DNA of 64,000 nucleotides from Sphingobium sp. B2D3C (GTDB lineage: Bacteria > Pseudomonadota > Alphaproteobacteria > Sphingomonadales > Sphingomonadaceae): NCBI RefSeq assembly GCF_025961835.1, contig NZ_JAOQOK010000001.1:2976001-3040000 (forward strand), read 5' to 3'. A program made the position numbers and the translations under genes. Positions within the stretch are counted from its first letter, which is position 1; each line of letters opens with the position of its first letter. Below, in pieces: positions 52,766 to 60,813 of the stretch. Below the pieces are notes generated by a model. It was not told where the DNA came from, did no database searches, and was given only the letters and a program-made list of their open reading frames with translations.

Positions 52766-53239
52766 TTAGCACCATGGTTCGCGGCGACCGTTCCAGGTCC
52801 GCGCAAGCCCTTCCCTCACGAGCTGCTCGCCGAGAGACCGGCCATCGCGAACGAGAACGCGAAGTTTGCGATTGTATTTGTCCACATCGCGGTCGCCTAT
52901 GCGGCGGACTTCAAAACGGCCTTCGTTGACAAGCTCGCGGAGGCGATGCTTCGCACGCTGGCCAAGCGCCCTCTCCTCATCGCATCGAGGCGAACCGATT
53001 TCTGGTGTGTCGATATCGGCAATGCGAATCTTCTCGCCGTCGATCCACAAGGTGTCCCCGTCCGCGACGCAGTTATGTCTAATAACACCGCAGATCTCAT
53101 AGCGCGTAGCGCCGTCTCCCTCGGTAGCTATTAGAGTGCTCGTCGGCGCTGATCGGTCCTCAAAATATGAAAAGCCTGCACCAGCGCCGGTCCCGAGCAG
53201 AATGGCAACCGCGAAGATAGTCAGCGGCCGCAAGCCCAT
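52766..53239 (-). CDS. Membrane-anchored/secreted thermonuclease-like (SNase) protein
   Basis: 157 aa from ATG 53239 (AGGACGAG upstream). Signal/anchor helix at about 5-25 (LTIFAVAILLGTGAGAGF). SNase domain from about 57: DGDTLWIDGEKIRIADIDTPE carries the calcium and catalytic Arg/Asp/Glu, and DVDKYNRKLRVLV the second catalytic Arg (R35, D40, E43, R87 equivalents are all present). Likely periplasmic, where it could cut incoming DNA. Ends with WNGRREPWC typical of the proteobacterial homologues. Confidence 0.85.
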   Translation of the reverse strand: MGLRPLTIFAVAILLGTGAGAGFSYFEDRSAPTSTLIATEGDGATRYEICGVIRHNCVADGDTLWIDGEKIRIADIDTPEIGSPRCDEERALGQRAKHRLRELVNEGRFEVRRIGDRDVDKYNRKLRVLVRDGRSLGEQLVREGLARTWNGRREPWC

Positions 53240-53248
53240 CACCTCGTC

Positions 53249-53890
53249 CTAGTTCCTTACGACTGCCGGCGCAGTGAAGTCCCGTTCGGCAGCGGCCGCT
53301 TTAGGGGCAGCTTCCATAGTGGGCTGCGTCACAGGCGCGGCTGCAGGTTGCGTGTGCGGCGTGACGAAAGCGAGATCTTCGTCAAGAAACGCCTTCACGC
53401 TCGAACCCATGGGAATGTAAGCGCTCGTGCCTGTCGTAAAGAAGCCCGCCAATGGAACAAGTGCAACAGCGCCAATGACGCCAGCCGTTCCGGTGACGCC
53501 CTTGTCATCAAACGTGCCGGTCAGTCGAACGTGCCGATCACCAAGACGCATGGAGACTACCCGCGCACCGATGTAGCCGGATTTTCCCCACATACCTTTG
53601 TTGCGGACTTCCGTGACTTCTCCAACGACAGGCGTGCCGCCTGGGATCACTGTCACGCCGTTCATCGTGACGCTCGAGGCGACCTCCATCTGGAACCGCT
53701 GGCCGACGCGCAGTTTCTTCTTTTTGGTGGTCAGCTCTTCACGCATTTGAAGGGGAATTTCAGTGCCGGCGCGCATCACGTTTTCAGCCACTGGAGCGAT
53801 TAAAACGGCTTGAGACGCGGGCGCGATATCCTGCGCTATAGCGGGCATAGCGACCAAAATGCTGGACGCGACAACAGCGTGAACTTTCAT
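53249..53890 (-). CDS. Exported beta-rich protein of unknown function
   Basis: 213 aa from ATG 53890 with AGGGGGA upstream. Signal peptide 1-20 ending A-I-A before QDIAPAS. Mature part rich in Val/Gly strands (GQRFQMEVASSVTMNGVTVIPGGTPVVGEVTEVRNKGMWGKSGYIGARV), then a Gly/Val hydrophobic stretch (GTAGVIGAVALVPLAGFFTTG) and an Ala/Pro tail. Six bases upstream of the SNase gene, so likely the first gene of that operon. No family named. The 257 bp upstream (53891-54147) contain no gene. Confidence 0.65.
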   Translation of the reverse strand: MKVHAVVASSILVAMPAIAQDIAPASQAVLIAPVAENVMRAGTEIPLQMREELTTKKKKLRVGQRFQMEVASSVTMNGVTVIPGGTPVVGEVTEVRNKGMWGKSGYIGARVVSMRLGDRHVRLTGTFDDKGVTGTAGVIGAVALVPLAGFFTTGTSAYIPMGSSVKAFLDEDLAFVTPHTQPAAAPVTQPTMEAAPKAAAAERDFTAPAVVRN

Positions 53891-54147
53891 GACGTTCCCC
53901 CTAAATGAGCCGCATCCCCTAGCGGCACTACTCTGATAACTACAGTAGTCGACCGTGGTTGATAAATTCAACTATTTCGAGTTCCGTTAACTTTTTTACG
54001 GTCTTTCCTACACATAACGATTCTAATATCTGGAACGAACCAAGAACAAACGGACAAGGTTGGTGACGGGAAAGACGTGGCGATTGACGCCAGGGTGCGA
54101 GTTTGCCTGCAATCGATGCAGTGTGCGGTGTGCGACAATTGCGGCGG

Positions 54148-54669
54148 TCAGGGACGATCTGTGGCGAGAGACCGAGCAGCTTCTGCGGGCGCAATCATTG
54201 GCGCCTTGCCCTGATCGGGCGCGACAGGTCCGATCGCTGCAAAGCCAGCTGGAAGGCGCTGAGCGAGAATTCGCGCGGCTTCGGCCCTCGTTGCGTCCGC
54301 TGGCACCAGTGCGAGCAAGCTCTGGAACATATCAGCCAGCGCGTCTTCACTAGGGAAAGCAACTGACAGGGTGACATACTGGACGGCGGGCTTGGCGGCT
54401 TCGATGGCACGCGCTTCCGGCTCCGCCTCGCTCTCATTCAGTCCAGCGAGCATCATGACTTCGGCAGGGTCCACGCCGTATTCGGCCAGCATCGCGGCTA
54501 CCTTGCGCGCAAAGTCCAAGGGCAGGTGCGACTTCTTGTACGAGTTCGGGTTCTCGTAAAAATTGTAAGACGAGTGGCCCATCTCCAGCTTTTCCGCCGC
54601 TCGTCGGATCGAAAGAGGGGGGACTGCGCGAAGGCGTAGCGCCTTCAGTTTGGGGCCAACAGGAGACAT
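54148..54669 (-). CDS. Prophage repressor (C-like, XRE-type HTH, no peptidase domain)
   Basis: 173 aa from ATG 54669. HTH-type N-terminus (LKALRLRAVPPLSIRRAAEKLEMGHSSYNFYENP, residues about 8-45). The C-terminal half (about 100-173) is a helical oligomerisation-like region with no Ser/Lys S24 peptidase motif, so RecA-stimulated self-cleavage is unlikely. Diverges from the cro-like gene across the operator pair, as in P2/186 immunity regions. Confidence 0.8.
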   Translation of the reverse strand: MSPVGPKLKALRLRAVPPLSIRRAAEKLEMGHSSYNFYENPNSYKKSHLPLDFARKVAAMLAEYGVDPAEVMMLAGLNESEAEPEARAIEAAKPAVQYVTLSVAFPSEDALADMFQSLLALVPADATRAEAARILAQRLPAGFAAIGPVAPDQGKAPMIAPAEAARSLATDRP

Positions 54670-54679
54670 GTCAGCACCA

Positions 54680-54741
54680 TGCAGAATTTTTGAACACTGT
54701 CCGTTCAGAATCACTGTTGACGACTGTTCAAAAGTTCTGCA
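54680..54741. promoter_or_regulatory. C/cro operator-promoter region
   Basis: Two 17-bp inverted operators: TGCAGAATTTTTGAACA (54680-54696) and TGTTCAAAAGTTCTGCA (54725-54741), reverse complements with one difference. The rightward promoter is TTGACG (54717-54722), 17-nt spacer filled by the right operator, CACATT (54740-54745). A transcript from it would begin almost at the cro start codon. Confidence 0.75.
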
Positions 54742-54746
54742 CATTA

Positions 54747-55043
54747 ATGGGCATGAGTTCGGAACAGAACATTTTCAGTCTCTTCGGGGGTATTCGCCCT
54801 GCAGCCCGCGCCATTGGCGAACCACCATCCAACGTGGCCGCGTGGAAACGCGTGGGGCGCATCCCCGCTGAGAAGCAGCCCCATGTTCTCAAGGTCGGTC
54901 AGGCTCTGGGACTTCCGATTACCGCCGACCATGTCGTCTTCCCCCTCGGCCGTCCTGCTACCGACGCGACGGACCTAGCCGATCCGGCGAAAGCGGTCTG
55001 TTTCAATCATGCGGACGAAACGAAGCGCGAGGGGCAAGCCTGA
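54747..55043 (+). CDS. Cro-like early regulator
   Basis: 98 aa, or 96 from ATG 54753. ARAIGEPPSNVAAWKRVGRIPAEKQPHVLKVGQALGLP is a Cro/YdaS-type HTH. No ribosome binding site precedes either ATG, and the promoter predicts a start site about at 54752, so the mRNA may be leaderless. First gene of the rightward early operon; its stop overlaps the next gene (TGATG). Confidence 0.75.
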   Translation: MGMSSEQNIFSLFGGIRPAARAIGEPPSNVAAWKRVGRIPAEKQPHVLKVGQALGLPITADHVVFPLGRPATDATDLADPAKAVCFNHADETKREGQA

Positions 55044-55180
55044 TGCTCGCCCTCGGCTCCATCCTTTTCCCACTGGCCGGGGCCGCTGCCCTCGCCACGA
55101 TCATCAAAAGCGGGGCGGACTATCGGGTGCAGGCGCGTGCCGCCCTCTCCGCTCTTTTCCAAGGAGGGTCACAGAAATGA
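55043..55180 (+). CDS. Small membrane protein (45 aa)
   Basis: ATG 55043 overlaps the cro stop; TGA 55180 overlaps the next start (ATGA). One helix (LGSILFPLAGAAALATII), then a charged tail. Translational coupling on both sides supports expression. Function unknown. Confidence 0.6.
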   Translation: MLALGSILFPLAGAAALATIIKSGADYRVQARAALSALFQGGSQK

Positions 55181-55440
55181 TCAGCAGCCGCATTTACCGG
55201 CCCGGCGAGATCATGCCGGCGAACGAGTGCCGCTATTGCCACGGCAAGGGCACATTGCAGAACGTCCACTCGTCCGCCTGGGCCGTGCCGCGGCTTATCC
55301 GCGTCCGCTGCACGCACAAGGTTGGCGACCCTTATGGCTTCGCCGAGCAGCAGCGCAATAATCTGCGCTACTGGCTGATCGGTCTTGGGGTTGGCGGCGG
55401 TTTGCTCGCCCTCGCCCTTCTGCTGGGAGGCCAAGGCTGA
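55177..55440 (+). CDS. Small protein with Cys pair and C-terminal membrane helix
   Basis: 87 aa from ATG 55177 with AAGGAGG 10 nt upstream. NECRYCHGKGTLQ is a half zinc finger (a second half may be VRCTHK) and the C-terminus is one helix (YWLIGLGVGGGLLALALLLG). No family recognised. Followed by a 1-base overlap with the next gene. Confidence 0.6.
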   Translation: MISSRIYRPGEIMPANECRYCHGKGTLQNVHSSAWAVPRLIRVRCTHKVGDPYGFAEQQRNNLRYWLIGLGVGGGLLALALLLGGQG

Positions 55441-55781
55441 TGACCTTCTCCCGTGTCGATCAGGAAACCATCCGCGCCATCGTGCGCGAAGAGATCGCGC
55501 TCGATGAGCTGAACAGGCTTGAGGCTCCCACCTCCCCCACGAACAAGCCTGCCCAGCTCACCTTGCGCGGAGGGGCTGGCGCAACTCCCACAGTGCCAGC
55601 CCCTACCACAATTGCCAAAGCTGCGGAATTCGTCGCGGCGCTGCTTCGTGAGGAGCGGGACCGCCGCCGCGATATCGAGGCCGTGACGGTGCATCACCGG
55701 GAGAGGGGGGCGGAGGTTCGGCTGATCGCTGGCGGGCGTTCGTTCACGCTCACCGTGAATGAAAAGCAGGTGATGGCATGA
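55440..55781 (+). CDS. Early phage protein of unknown function
   Basis: 113 aa, charged, no membrane segment. Helix-rich start (DQETIRAIVREEIALDELNRLE), Pro/Thr linker, then a short beta-rich end (HRERGAEVRLIAGGRSFTLTVNEKQ). Coupled on both sides (1-nt and 4-nt overlaps). Not recognised. Confidence 0.6.
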   Translation: MTFSRVDQETIRAIVREEIALDELNRLEAPTSPTNKPAQLTLRGGAGATPTVPAPTTIAKAAEFVAALLREERDRRRDIEAVTVHHRERGAEVRLIAGGRSFTLTVNEKQVMA

Positions 55782-56281
55782 CGAAGCGCCGCGAACCGCT
55801 GAGCTTTGCTGCAGCCGTCAACACCGTGGGATCGCTGGTGGGATGGGCGCAGCTCGCCCAGATCCTCGGCAAGTCAGAGCGACTGATTCGCTACTGGTCT
55901 GATGAGGACCACCGCGCGCAGCCATCGCTTGAGCAGGCCATGATGCTCGACCGGGCCTATCTGGCCGCCGGGGGCAACCATGCCCCGCTCCTCGAGGCCT
56001 ATGCCGGTCAGCTCGACCTTCATACCTGGACGAGCAGTCCCTGCCCTGCCGGTCTGGCATCAGACATATCCACCGCCACGCGCGAGACGGCCGAGGCGAT
56101 CAGCATCAGCATCACCTTGATCCAGCCCGGCGCGACGCTGCCAGACATGCGCAGCGCCCAGCGTGAGGTTAACGAAGGAATTGACGCGCTCAATCGCGTC
56201 CGCGCCCGCCTCAACAGCATGATCGTTCATGACGGCGGCGCGAAACAACGGGGAAGCCGCGCGGGGCGGCTTTGTGCATGA
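55778..56281 (+). CDS. CII-like phage regulatory protein
   Basis: 167 aa. VGSLVGWAQLAQILGKSERLIRYWSDEDHRAQPSLEQAMMLDRAYLAAGG is an HTH-like segment of the kind seen in P2-family regulatory (CII/RegCII-like) proteins, followed by a helical C-terminus. Probably regulates early/lysogenic transcription. Called from pattern and position. Confidence 0.55.
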   Translation: MTKRREPLSFAAAVNTVGSLVGWAQLAQILGKSERLIRYWSDEDHRAQPSLEQAMMLDRAYLAAGGNHAPLLEAYAGQLDLHTWTSSPCPAGLASDISTATRETAEAISISITLIQPGATLPDMRSAQREVNEGIDALNRVRARLNSMIVHDGGAKQRGSRAGRLCA

Positions 56282-56288
56282 GGAGGCC

Positions 56289-56585
56289 ATGTTGGCACGA
56301 GAAAATCACCGGATGCCGGGCGCAAGCTGTCCGGCCTGCGGGGGAGGTGCGAAGGCGCGCCGGGTGGGCAAGGTCGCGCTCACCTATCGCGAGATCTATT
56401 ATCACTGCCGCGATGAGCTGGGCTGCGGTCATGTGTTCGTGGCCGAACTCACGGCGATCAGGACGGTGCGTGTCAGTCAGCGAAATCCGCCGATCCATCC
56501 CTTGCCGATCTCAGAGTGGCGCAGGGGGCCGGCGAACGACGATTCCCCCAATCCTGAACCTAATGCTGGCGCGCTAAAAGCCTAA
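56289..56585 (+). CDS. ogr: Late-gene activator, Ogr/Delta zinc-finger family
   Basis: 98 aa from ATG 56289, behind AGGAGG only 2 nt away; TTG 56292 and an upstream ATG 56229 are alternatives. CPACGGGAKARRVGKVALTYREIYYHCRDELGCGHVF has the Ogr/Delta cysteine pattern (CxxC ... CxxxxxC), then VAELTAIRTV. It is longer than P2 Ogr (72 aa) by a Pro-rich tail. Expected to activate the four late operons, plausibly through the 27-31-bp palindromes. In the early operon rather than behind D as in P2. Confidence 0.85.
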   Translation: MLARENHRMPGASCPACGGGAKARRVGKVALTYREIYYHCRDELGCGHVFVAELTAIRTVRVSQRNPPIHPLPISEWRRGPANDDSPNPEPNAGALKA

Positions 56586-56673
56586 CGGCCGCCAGCCCCT
56601 CACAGACGGAATTCCGCCGCCCGGAAAGCCTCATTCCGGGAACGCTGCCCCTTTGCCTTTTGGATGCCATCCC

Positions 56674-59388
56674 GTGCGCGATGAATTGCTCAATGAACTG
56701 CTCCCCCGCCTCAAGCGCGACTATGGCTTTGCGGAAAAAGGCGAGTGGCTGCGCGAGGGCAAATGCCCTGAGTGCGGCGCCAAGAAGTCGCTCTATACCC
56801 ATGCGGAACACCCGTGGATGCTTCGCTGCGGCCGCCTCGACAGCTGCGGCGCCGAGATCTCTGTCAAGCAGAGCTATCCAGACATTTTCGATGACTGGTC
56901 GAAGCGCCACAAGCCGACGCCCGAGAAGCCGAACGCCGCCGCCGATGCCTATTTGCGCAGCGCGCGAGGCTTCGACATCGCACCCCTCGCCGGATGCTTT
57001 TCGCAGGAATGGTATCGCGACCCCGATCTGAACATCACATCCGCAACAGTGCGTTTTCCGCTGCCCGGTGGCGGCTACTGGCAGCGCCTGATCGATCAGC
57101 CCGGCCGCTTTGGGGACAAGAAGGCGACGTTCAGCCCCGGGTCAAAGCATCGCGGCCACTGCTGGCTCTACCCCGGCGACGGCTTCGAGACGCTGGCCGT
57201 GGAGCGCGAGATTTGGATTGCGGAGGGCATCTTTGATGCGATCGCGCTGAGGCAGGCCGGCCTCGCCGCCGTCTCGGCCATGACGTGCAACATCTGGCCG
57301 GAGCATTTCCTCGCCGATCTGCGCAAGGCCTGCGCGGATCTCAATCGGCCAATGCCAAAGATTATCTGGGCCTTCGATCAGGGCGCTGCCGGCGTGGAGT
57401 GGTCACGGCGCTTTGCCAAGCAGGCGCGGGAGGCAGGCTGGCCGGTGGGCGCCGCTCAGGTGCGCGTGGATGGTGAAGGCAAGAAGACCGACTGGAACGA
57501 TCTGTTTCAGGCCGACAAGCTCAAGCCAGAGCACATCGAGGACTATCTTTGGGCGGGCGACGTCACGATTGCGCAGAGCGCCGACGAAAAGGCGTTCCTG
57601 ATCTACAAGAAGCATCGCTCGGCGTCGTTCCCGCTGGTGTTCAACGGGCGCCAACTCTGGGCCACCTTTTCGCTGGAGCGAATCGAGCAGCACCTCGAGC
57701 AGCTGCGCGAGGCTGATCCTTCGATCGCCGAGCTTCCCTATGGCGAGCAATGGGAACTGGCGGCCCGCCAGTCCGTGGACATTGCCGAGCTGGCGAACTG
57801 CACCTTCCGCACCCTCTATTTCCAGCGCGATACGAACATGGAAGAGGGCGCTTATTATTTCCGCATCGACTTCCCCAAGACGAAGGGCGGCCCGCGCAAA
57901 GACGCGGTGAAGGCGCCGTTTTCCGGCTCTGCCTGCTCATCCTCGGGCGAGTTCAAGAAGCGGCTCGCGGCGGTCGCGCCCGGCGCGCAGTGGGTCGGCG
58001 CGAATTACCAGCTCGACAAGCTCATGCTGCGCCAGTGGACCGATATCCAGACGGTCGAGGCGATCCAGTTCACCGGCTATTCGATTGACCATGAAGGCTG
58101 GCTGCTGGGGGATCTGGGCGTCTCCAAAGGCAAGGTCGCCAAGATCAACGAGGACGATTATTTCGTTTTCTCTCGCAAGGCGGTGAAATTGCGGACGAGC
58201 GACCGCCTGCTCTCCATCAAATACGACCCCGACAAACTCGACATCCGGTGGACGGGCGACATCTATCGCGCGTGGGGCGCCAAGGGCCTCGCGGTGATGA
58301 CATTCTGGGGCCTCTCGCTCTTTGCCGAGCAGATCCGCGCCATGCAGGAATCGCTCGCCTTCCTCGAGGTGACTGGCCCGCCCGGCACCGGCAAAACGAC
58401 CCTGATCGCCTTCCTGTGGAAGCTCATGGGCCGCGTCGGCAACTATGAGGGCTTCGATCCGACCAAGGCGACCAATGCCGGCATCGCGCGCACTTTGGGC
58501 CAAGTCGGCAATCTCCCAGTGGTCCTAATCGAGGGCGACCGCAATCAGGACACGCCACATAGCCGCCGCTTCGAATGGGACGAGCTGAAAACCGCTTATA
58601 ACGGACGGGCGGTGCGAACGCGCGCGATCGCCAATGGCGGCATGGAGACATTCGAGCCGCCATTTCGCGGCGCGATCGCAATCGTCCAGAATGACCCTGT
58701 GGAGGCATCGCCGGCGCTGCGCGAGCGCATCATGGGCCTGTGCATCACCAAGGATGGCTGGGGGCCGCAGACACGCGAGGCTGCCGAGCGGATCAACCGC
58801 TATGAGCGCGATCAGGTGAGCGGCTTCATCGTTCACATGGTCAAGCGAGAGGCCGAGATCCTCACGCGCTACCGCGAGCGCTTCGCCGTCCATTATGAGC
58901 AGATGCTCAGGCAAGAGGGCATCCGCAACGACCGCCTGGCCAAGAACCATGCGCAGCTCGCGGCGATGTTCGATGCGATGCGCATCGTGCTCACCAACAT
59001 TCCCGACGATGTTGCGAGCGAGGTGCAGGCGCAGTTTCGCGTGATGCTGGCCGAACGCCAGCGCCTCACCGAGAACGATCACCCGCATGTCGAGCTGTTC
59101 TGGGAGCGGTTCGATTACATTGAGGGGCAGGAAACCGAGAGCACGACGCACCGGATCAATCACAGCCGCATCGATGGCACGATCGCGGTCAACCTCGTGC
59201 AGTTTGAACAGAAGTGCGGCGATCTGCGCCTCTCGCTGCCACCCATTAATGAACTTAAGCGCCTGCTGCGCACCAGCAGAAGCCGCAAATTCATTGCCTA
59301 TAAGCCGATCAATTCCGGCGTGACCGGCAAGACCACTGCCTGCTGGGTGTTCGAGCGCCCCGCAGGCTCCACCAGCAGCCACTCATAG
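56674..59388 (+). CDS. TOPRIM primase-helicase
   Basis: About 904 aa; GTG 56674 chosen, TTG 56653 is seven codons earlier. N-terminal zinc finger (GKCPECGAKKSLYTH...RCGRLDSCG, about 30-62). TOPRIM region about 180-290 (IWIAEGIFDAIALRQAGL, IIWAFDQGAAG). Helicase ATPase about 560-720 with Walker A TGPPGTGKTTLI and VLIEGDRN. C-terminal domain of unknown role. Primes and unwinds phage DNA. P2 instead uses the gpA rolling-circle nickase, absent here, so replication is probably of a different (theta-like) type. Confidence 0.88.
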   Translation: MRDELLNELLPRLKRDYGFAEKGEWLREGKCPECGAKKSLYTHAEHPWMLRCGRLDSCGAEISVKQSYPDIFDDWSKRHKPTPEKPNAAADAYLRSARGFDIAPLAGCFSQEWYRDPDLNITSATVRFPLPGGGYWQRLIDQPGRFGDKKATFSPGSKHRGHCWLYPGDGFETLAVEREIWIAEGIFDAIALRQAGLAAVSAMTCNIWPEHFLADLRKACADLNRPMPKIIWAFDQGAAGVEWSRRFAKQAREAGWPVGAAQVRVDGEGKKTDWNDLFQADKLKPEHIEDYLWAGDVTIAQSADEKAFLIYKKHRSASFPLVFNGRQLWATFSLERIEQHLEQLREADPSIAELPYGEQWELAARQSVDIAELANCTFRTLYFQRDTNMEEGAYYFRIDFPKTKGGPRKDAVKAPFSGSACSSSGEFKKRLAAVAPGAQWVGANYQLDKLMLRQWTDIQTVEAIQFTGYSIDHEGWLLGDLGVSKGKVAKINEDDYFVFSRKAVKLRTSDRLLSIKYDPDKLDIRWTGDIYRAWGAKGLAVMTFWGLSLFAEQIRAMQESLAFLEVTGPPGTGKTTLIAFLWKLMGRVGNYEGFDPTKATNAGIARTLGQVGNLPVVLIEGDRNQDTPHSRRFEWDELKTAYNGRAVRTRAIANGGMETFEPPFRGAIAIVQNDPVEASPALRERIMGLCITKDGWGPQTREAAERINRYERDQVSGFIVHMVKREAEILTRYRERFAVHYEQMLRQEGIRNDRLAKNHAQLAAMFDAMRIVLTNIPDDVASEVQAQFRVMLAERQRLTENDHPHVELFWERFDYIEGQETESTTHRINHSRIDGTIAVNLVQFEQKCGDLRLSLPPINELKRLLRTSRSRKFIAYKPINSGVTGKTTACWVFERPAGSTSSHS

Positions 59389-59400
59389 GAGAGCGCAATC

Positions 59401-59793
59401 ATGCAGCCACAGACTTCCACGCCCGTTGAAATGCGGATGATGGCCGTGCCCGATGGAATGGGCGGCACCGTCCACAAGCTTATGCCTGTCTCTCCCTCTA
59501 TCGCTGCAGGAAAGGGCAAAAAGAAGGCCCGGCCCTCGCCGGATCCAATCAATGCAAATCCCGATGCGGCGGCTCAAAGCCTTCGCCAGCTCATTGAACG
59601 GCTCGAAACCCTCGAAGGGGAAAAGCGCGGGATCTCTGACGATATCAAGGATGTTTACGCCGAAGCCAAAGCCACCGGCTATGACGTGAAGGCCGTGCGG
59701 GCGATCCTGCGACTGCGCAGCCTTGATCCCAGCACTCGCCTCGAGGACGCGGCCATCCTCGAAACCTACCTGTGCGCGCTGGGAATGGAATGA
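59401..59793 (+). CDS. GapR (DUF2312)-domain protein
   Basis: 130 aa. N-terminal 55 residues are a basic/Pro-rich extension (GKGKKKARPSPD); residues 56-130 are the GapR core: LRQLIERLETLEGEKRGISDDIKDVYAEAKATGYDVKAVRAILRLRSLD and ETYLCALGME. Host GapR binds overtwisted AT-rich DNA ahead of replication forks. A phage copy next to the primase-helicase may support or redirect replication. Confidence 0.9.
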   Translation: MQPQTSTPVEMRMMAVPDGMGGTVHKLMPVSPSIAAGKGKKKARPSPDPINANPDAAAQSLRQLIERLETLEGEKRGISDDIKDVYAEAKATGYDVKAVRAILRLRSLDPSTRLEDAAILETYLCALGME

Positions 59794-59897
59794 TGCTGGT
59801 CGCCCTACAGCGCACGCTGCTCATCCTCGCCATCATCATCGCGATTCCCTTCCTGTTCGCTCGCGGCATCGCCCGCATTTCTGGAGAAAAGCGATGA
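59790..59897 (+). CDS. Very small membrane protein (35 aa)
   Basis: ATG 59790 overlaps the GapR-like stop; TGA 59897 overlaps the next ATG. One helix (TLLILAIIIAIPFLFA) and a basic tail (RGIARISGEKR). Coupled on both sides. Function unknown. Confidence 0.55.
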   Translation: MMLVALQRTLLILAIIIAIPFLFARGIARISGEKR

Positions 59898-60517
59898 GCT
59901 TCGATCTCTTTTTCCGCTGCATGTCAGACGAAAGCGCCGATCCGCTCACGGTGCCCAAAGCGGCGATCGTGGATGAACTGGCGCGCGAGCTGCACATGCG
60001 GCGCCAGCATTATCCAAACCGGATCGCCAGCGGAAGAATGACGCGCGAGGATGCCAATCGAGAGATCAGCATCATGGCCGCCATTCATGCAGATCTGGCC
60101 GCTGATCTCCTGCTCACCCCCGGCAATGAGGACGCCGCTGCCAAGGCAAGGCGCGAGGCAGATGAACGCCTCGCCCCGTTCAGCTGGCGCGAGCTGGTGA
60201 GCTGCCTCCGCCGCGAGATCGCGATGCGACGCAAATTCTATCCCCGCATGCTCGCCACCGGCGATCGCTCGCCGGCCGATCTGCGCGGCCAGCTCGAGCG
60301 GCTTGAGGCCGCCCATTTTCTATATTGGGCGCTTGGGCGGGGCTTCTGGCCGGAAGAGCTGGAGCGTTATCGTCGCGATCCCACCGCAATGACCGCGTCG
60401 CACCATCGCATCTGGCGCGAAGCCTACGCAGAACACCGCAACCACTTTATCCCCTTCACCCTCGCACCGCGCGGCGCATATGCAACGGTGGCCGAGCCGG
60501 AGGGAGCAGCTGCATGA
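59894..60517 (+). CDS. Early phage protein with two similar helical repeats
   Basis: 207 aa from ATG 59894 (GGAG 10 nt upstream). Two internal copies of an amphipathic block: VDELARELHMRRQHYPNRIASGRMTREDANREISIM and LVSCLRREIAMRRKFYPRMLATGDRSPADLRGQLERLE, each with [AC]LR.E(I/L).MRR..YP..(I/L)A.G, near 30-65 and 105-140. The block looks like a DNA- or protein-binding helical repeat; no family named. Between GapR-like and excisionase genes. Confidence 0.65.
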   Translation: MSFDLFFRCMSDESADPLTVPKAAIVDELARELHMRRQHYPNRIASGRMTREDANREISIMAAIHADLAADLLLTPGNEDAAAKARREADERLAPFSWRELVSCLRREIAMRRKFYPRMLATGDRSPADLRGQLERLEAAHFLYWALGRGFWPEELERYRRDPTAMTASHHRIWREAYAEHRNHFIPFTLAPRGAYATVAEPEGAAA

Positions 60518-60813
60518 CCAAAGACTTGCTCCTCACGCCCGCGCAAGCTGCCGCTCGGCTCCATATCAGCGACAAGACCTTGCGACGCCTTCGCCAGCAA
60601 GGGCATATCCGCTATGTCGCTATCACCGAACGAAAGATTCGGTATCGGCCGGAAGATTGTGACGCTTATGTAGCAAGCCGCGTCCGCGAGAATGAGCAAT
60701 GTCAGTCTACAAGCCGAAAAACTCGACGGTCTACCTCTACGACTTCCAACATCGTGGCCGCAGATTTTATGGCTCGACGGGCCAAAAAACGAAGCGTGCC
60801 GCCGAAACTGTAG
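60514..60813 (+). CDS. Excisionase/AlpA-like winged-helix protein
   Basis: 99 aa from ATG 60514 (4-nt overlap with the preceding gene). LLTPAQAAARLHISDKTLRRLRQQGHIRYVAITERKIRYRPEDCDAYVASR is the MerR-like/excisionase HTH. A Ser/Thr/Arg-rich C-terminus extends 115 nt into the integrase gene in another frame. Expected to bias recombination toward excision. Confidence 0.8.
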   Translation: MTKDLLLTPAQAAARLHISDKTLRRLRQQGHIRYVAITERKIRYRPEDCDAYVASRVRENEQCQSTSRKTRRSTSTTSNIVAADFMARRAKKRSVPPKL

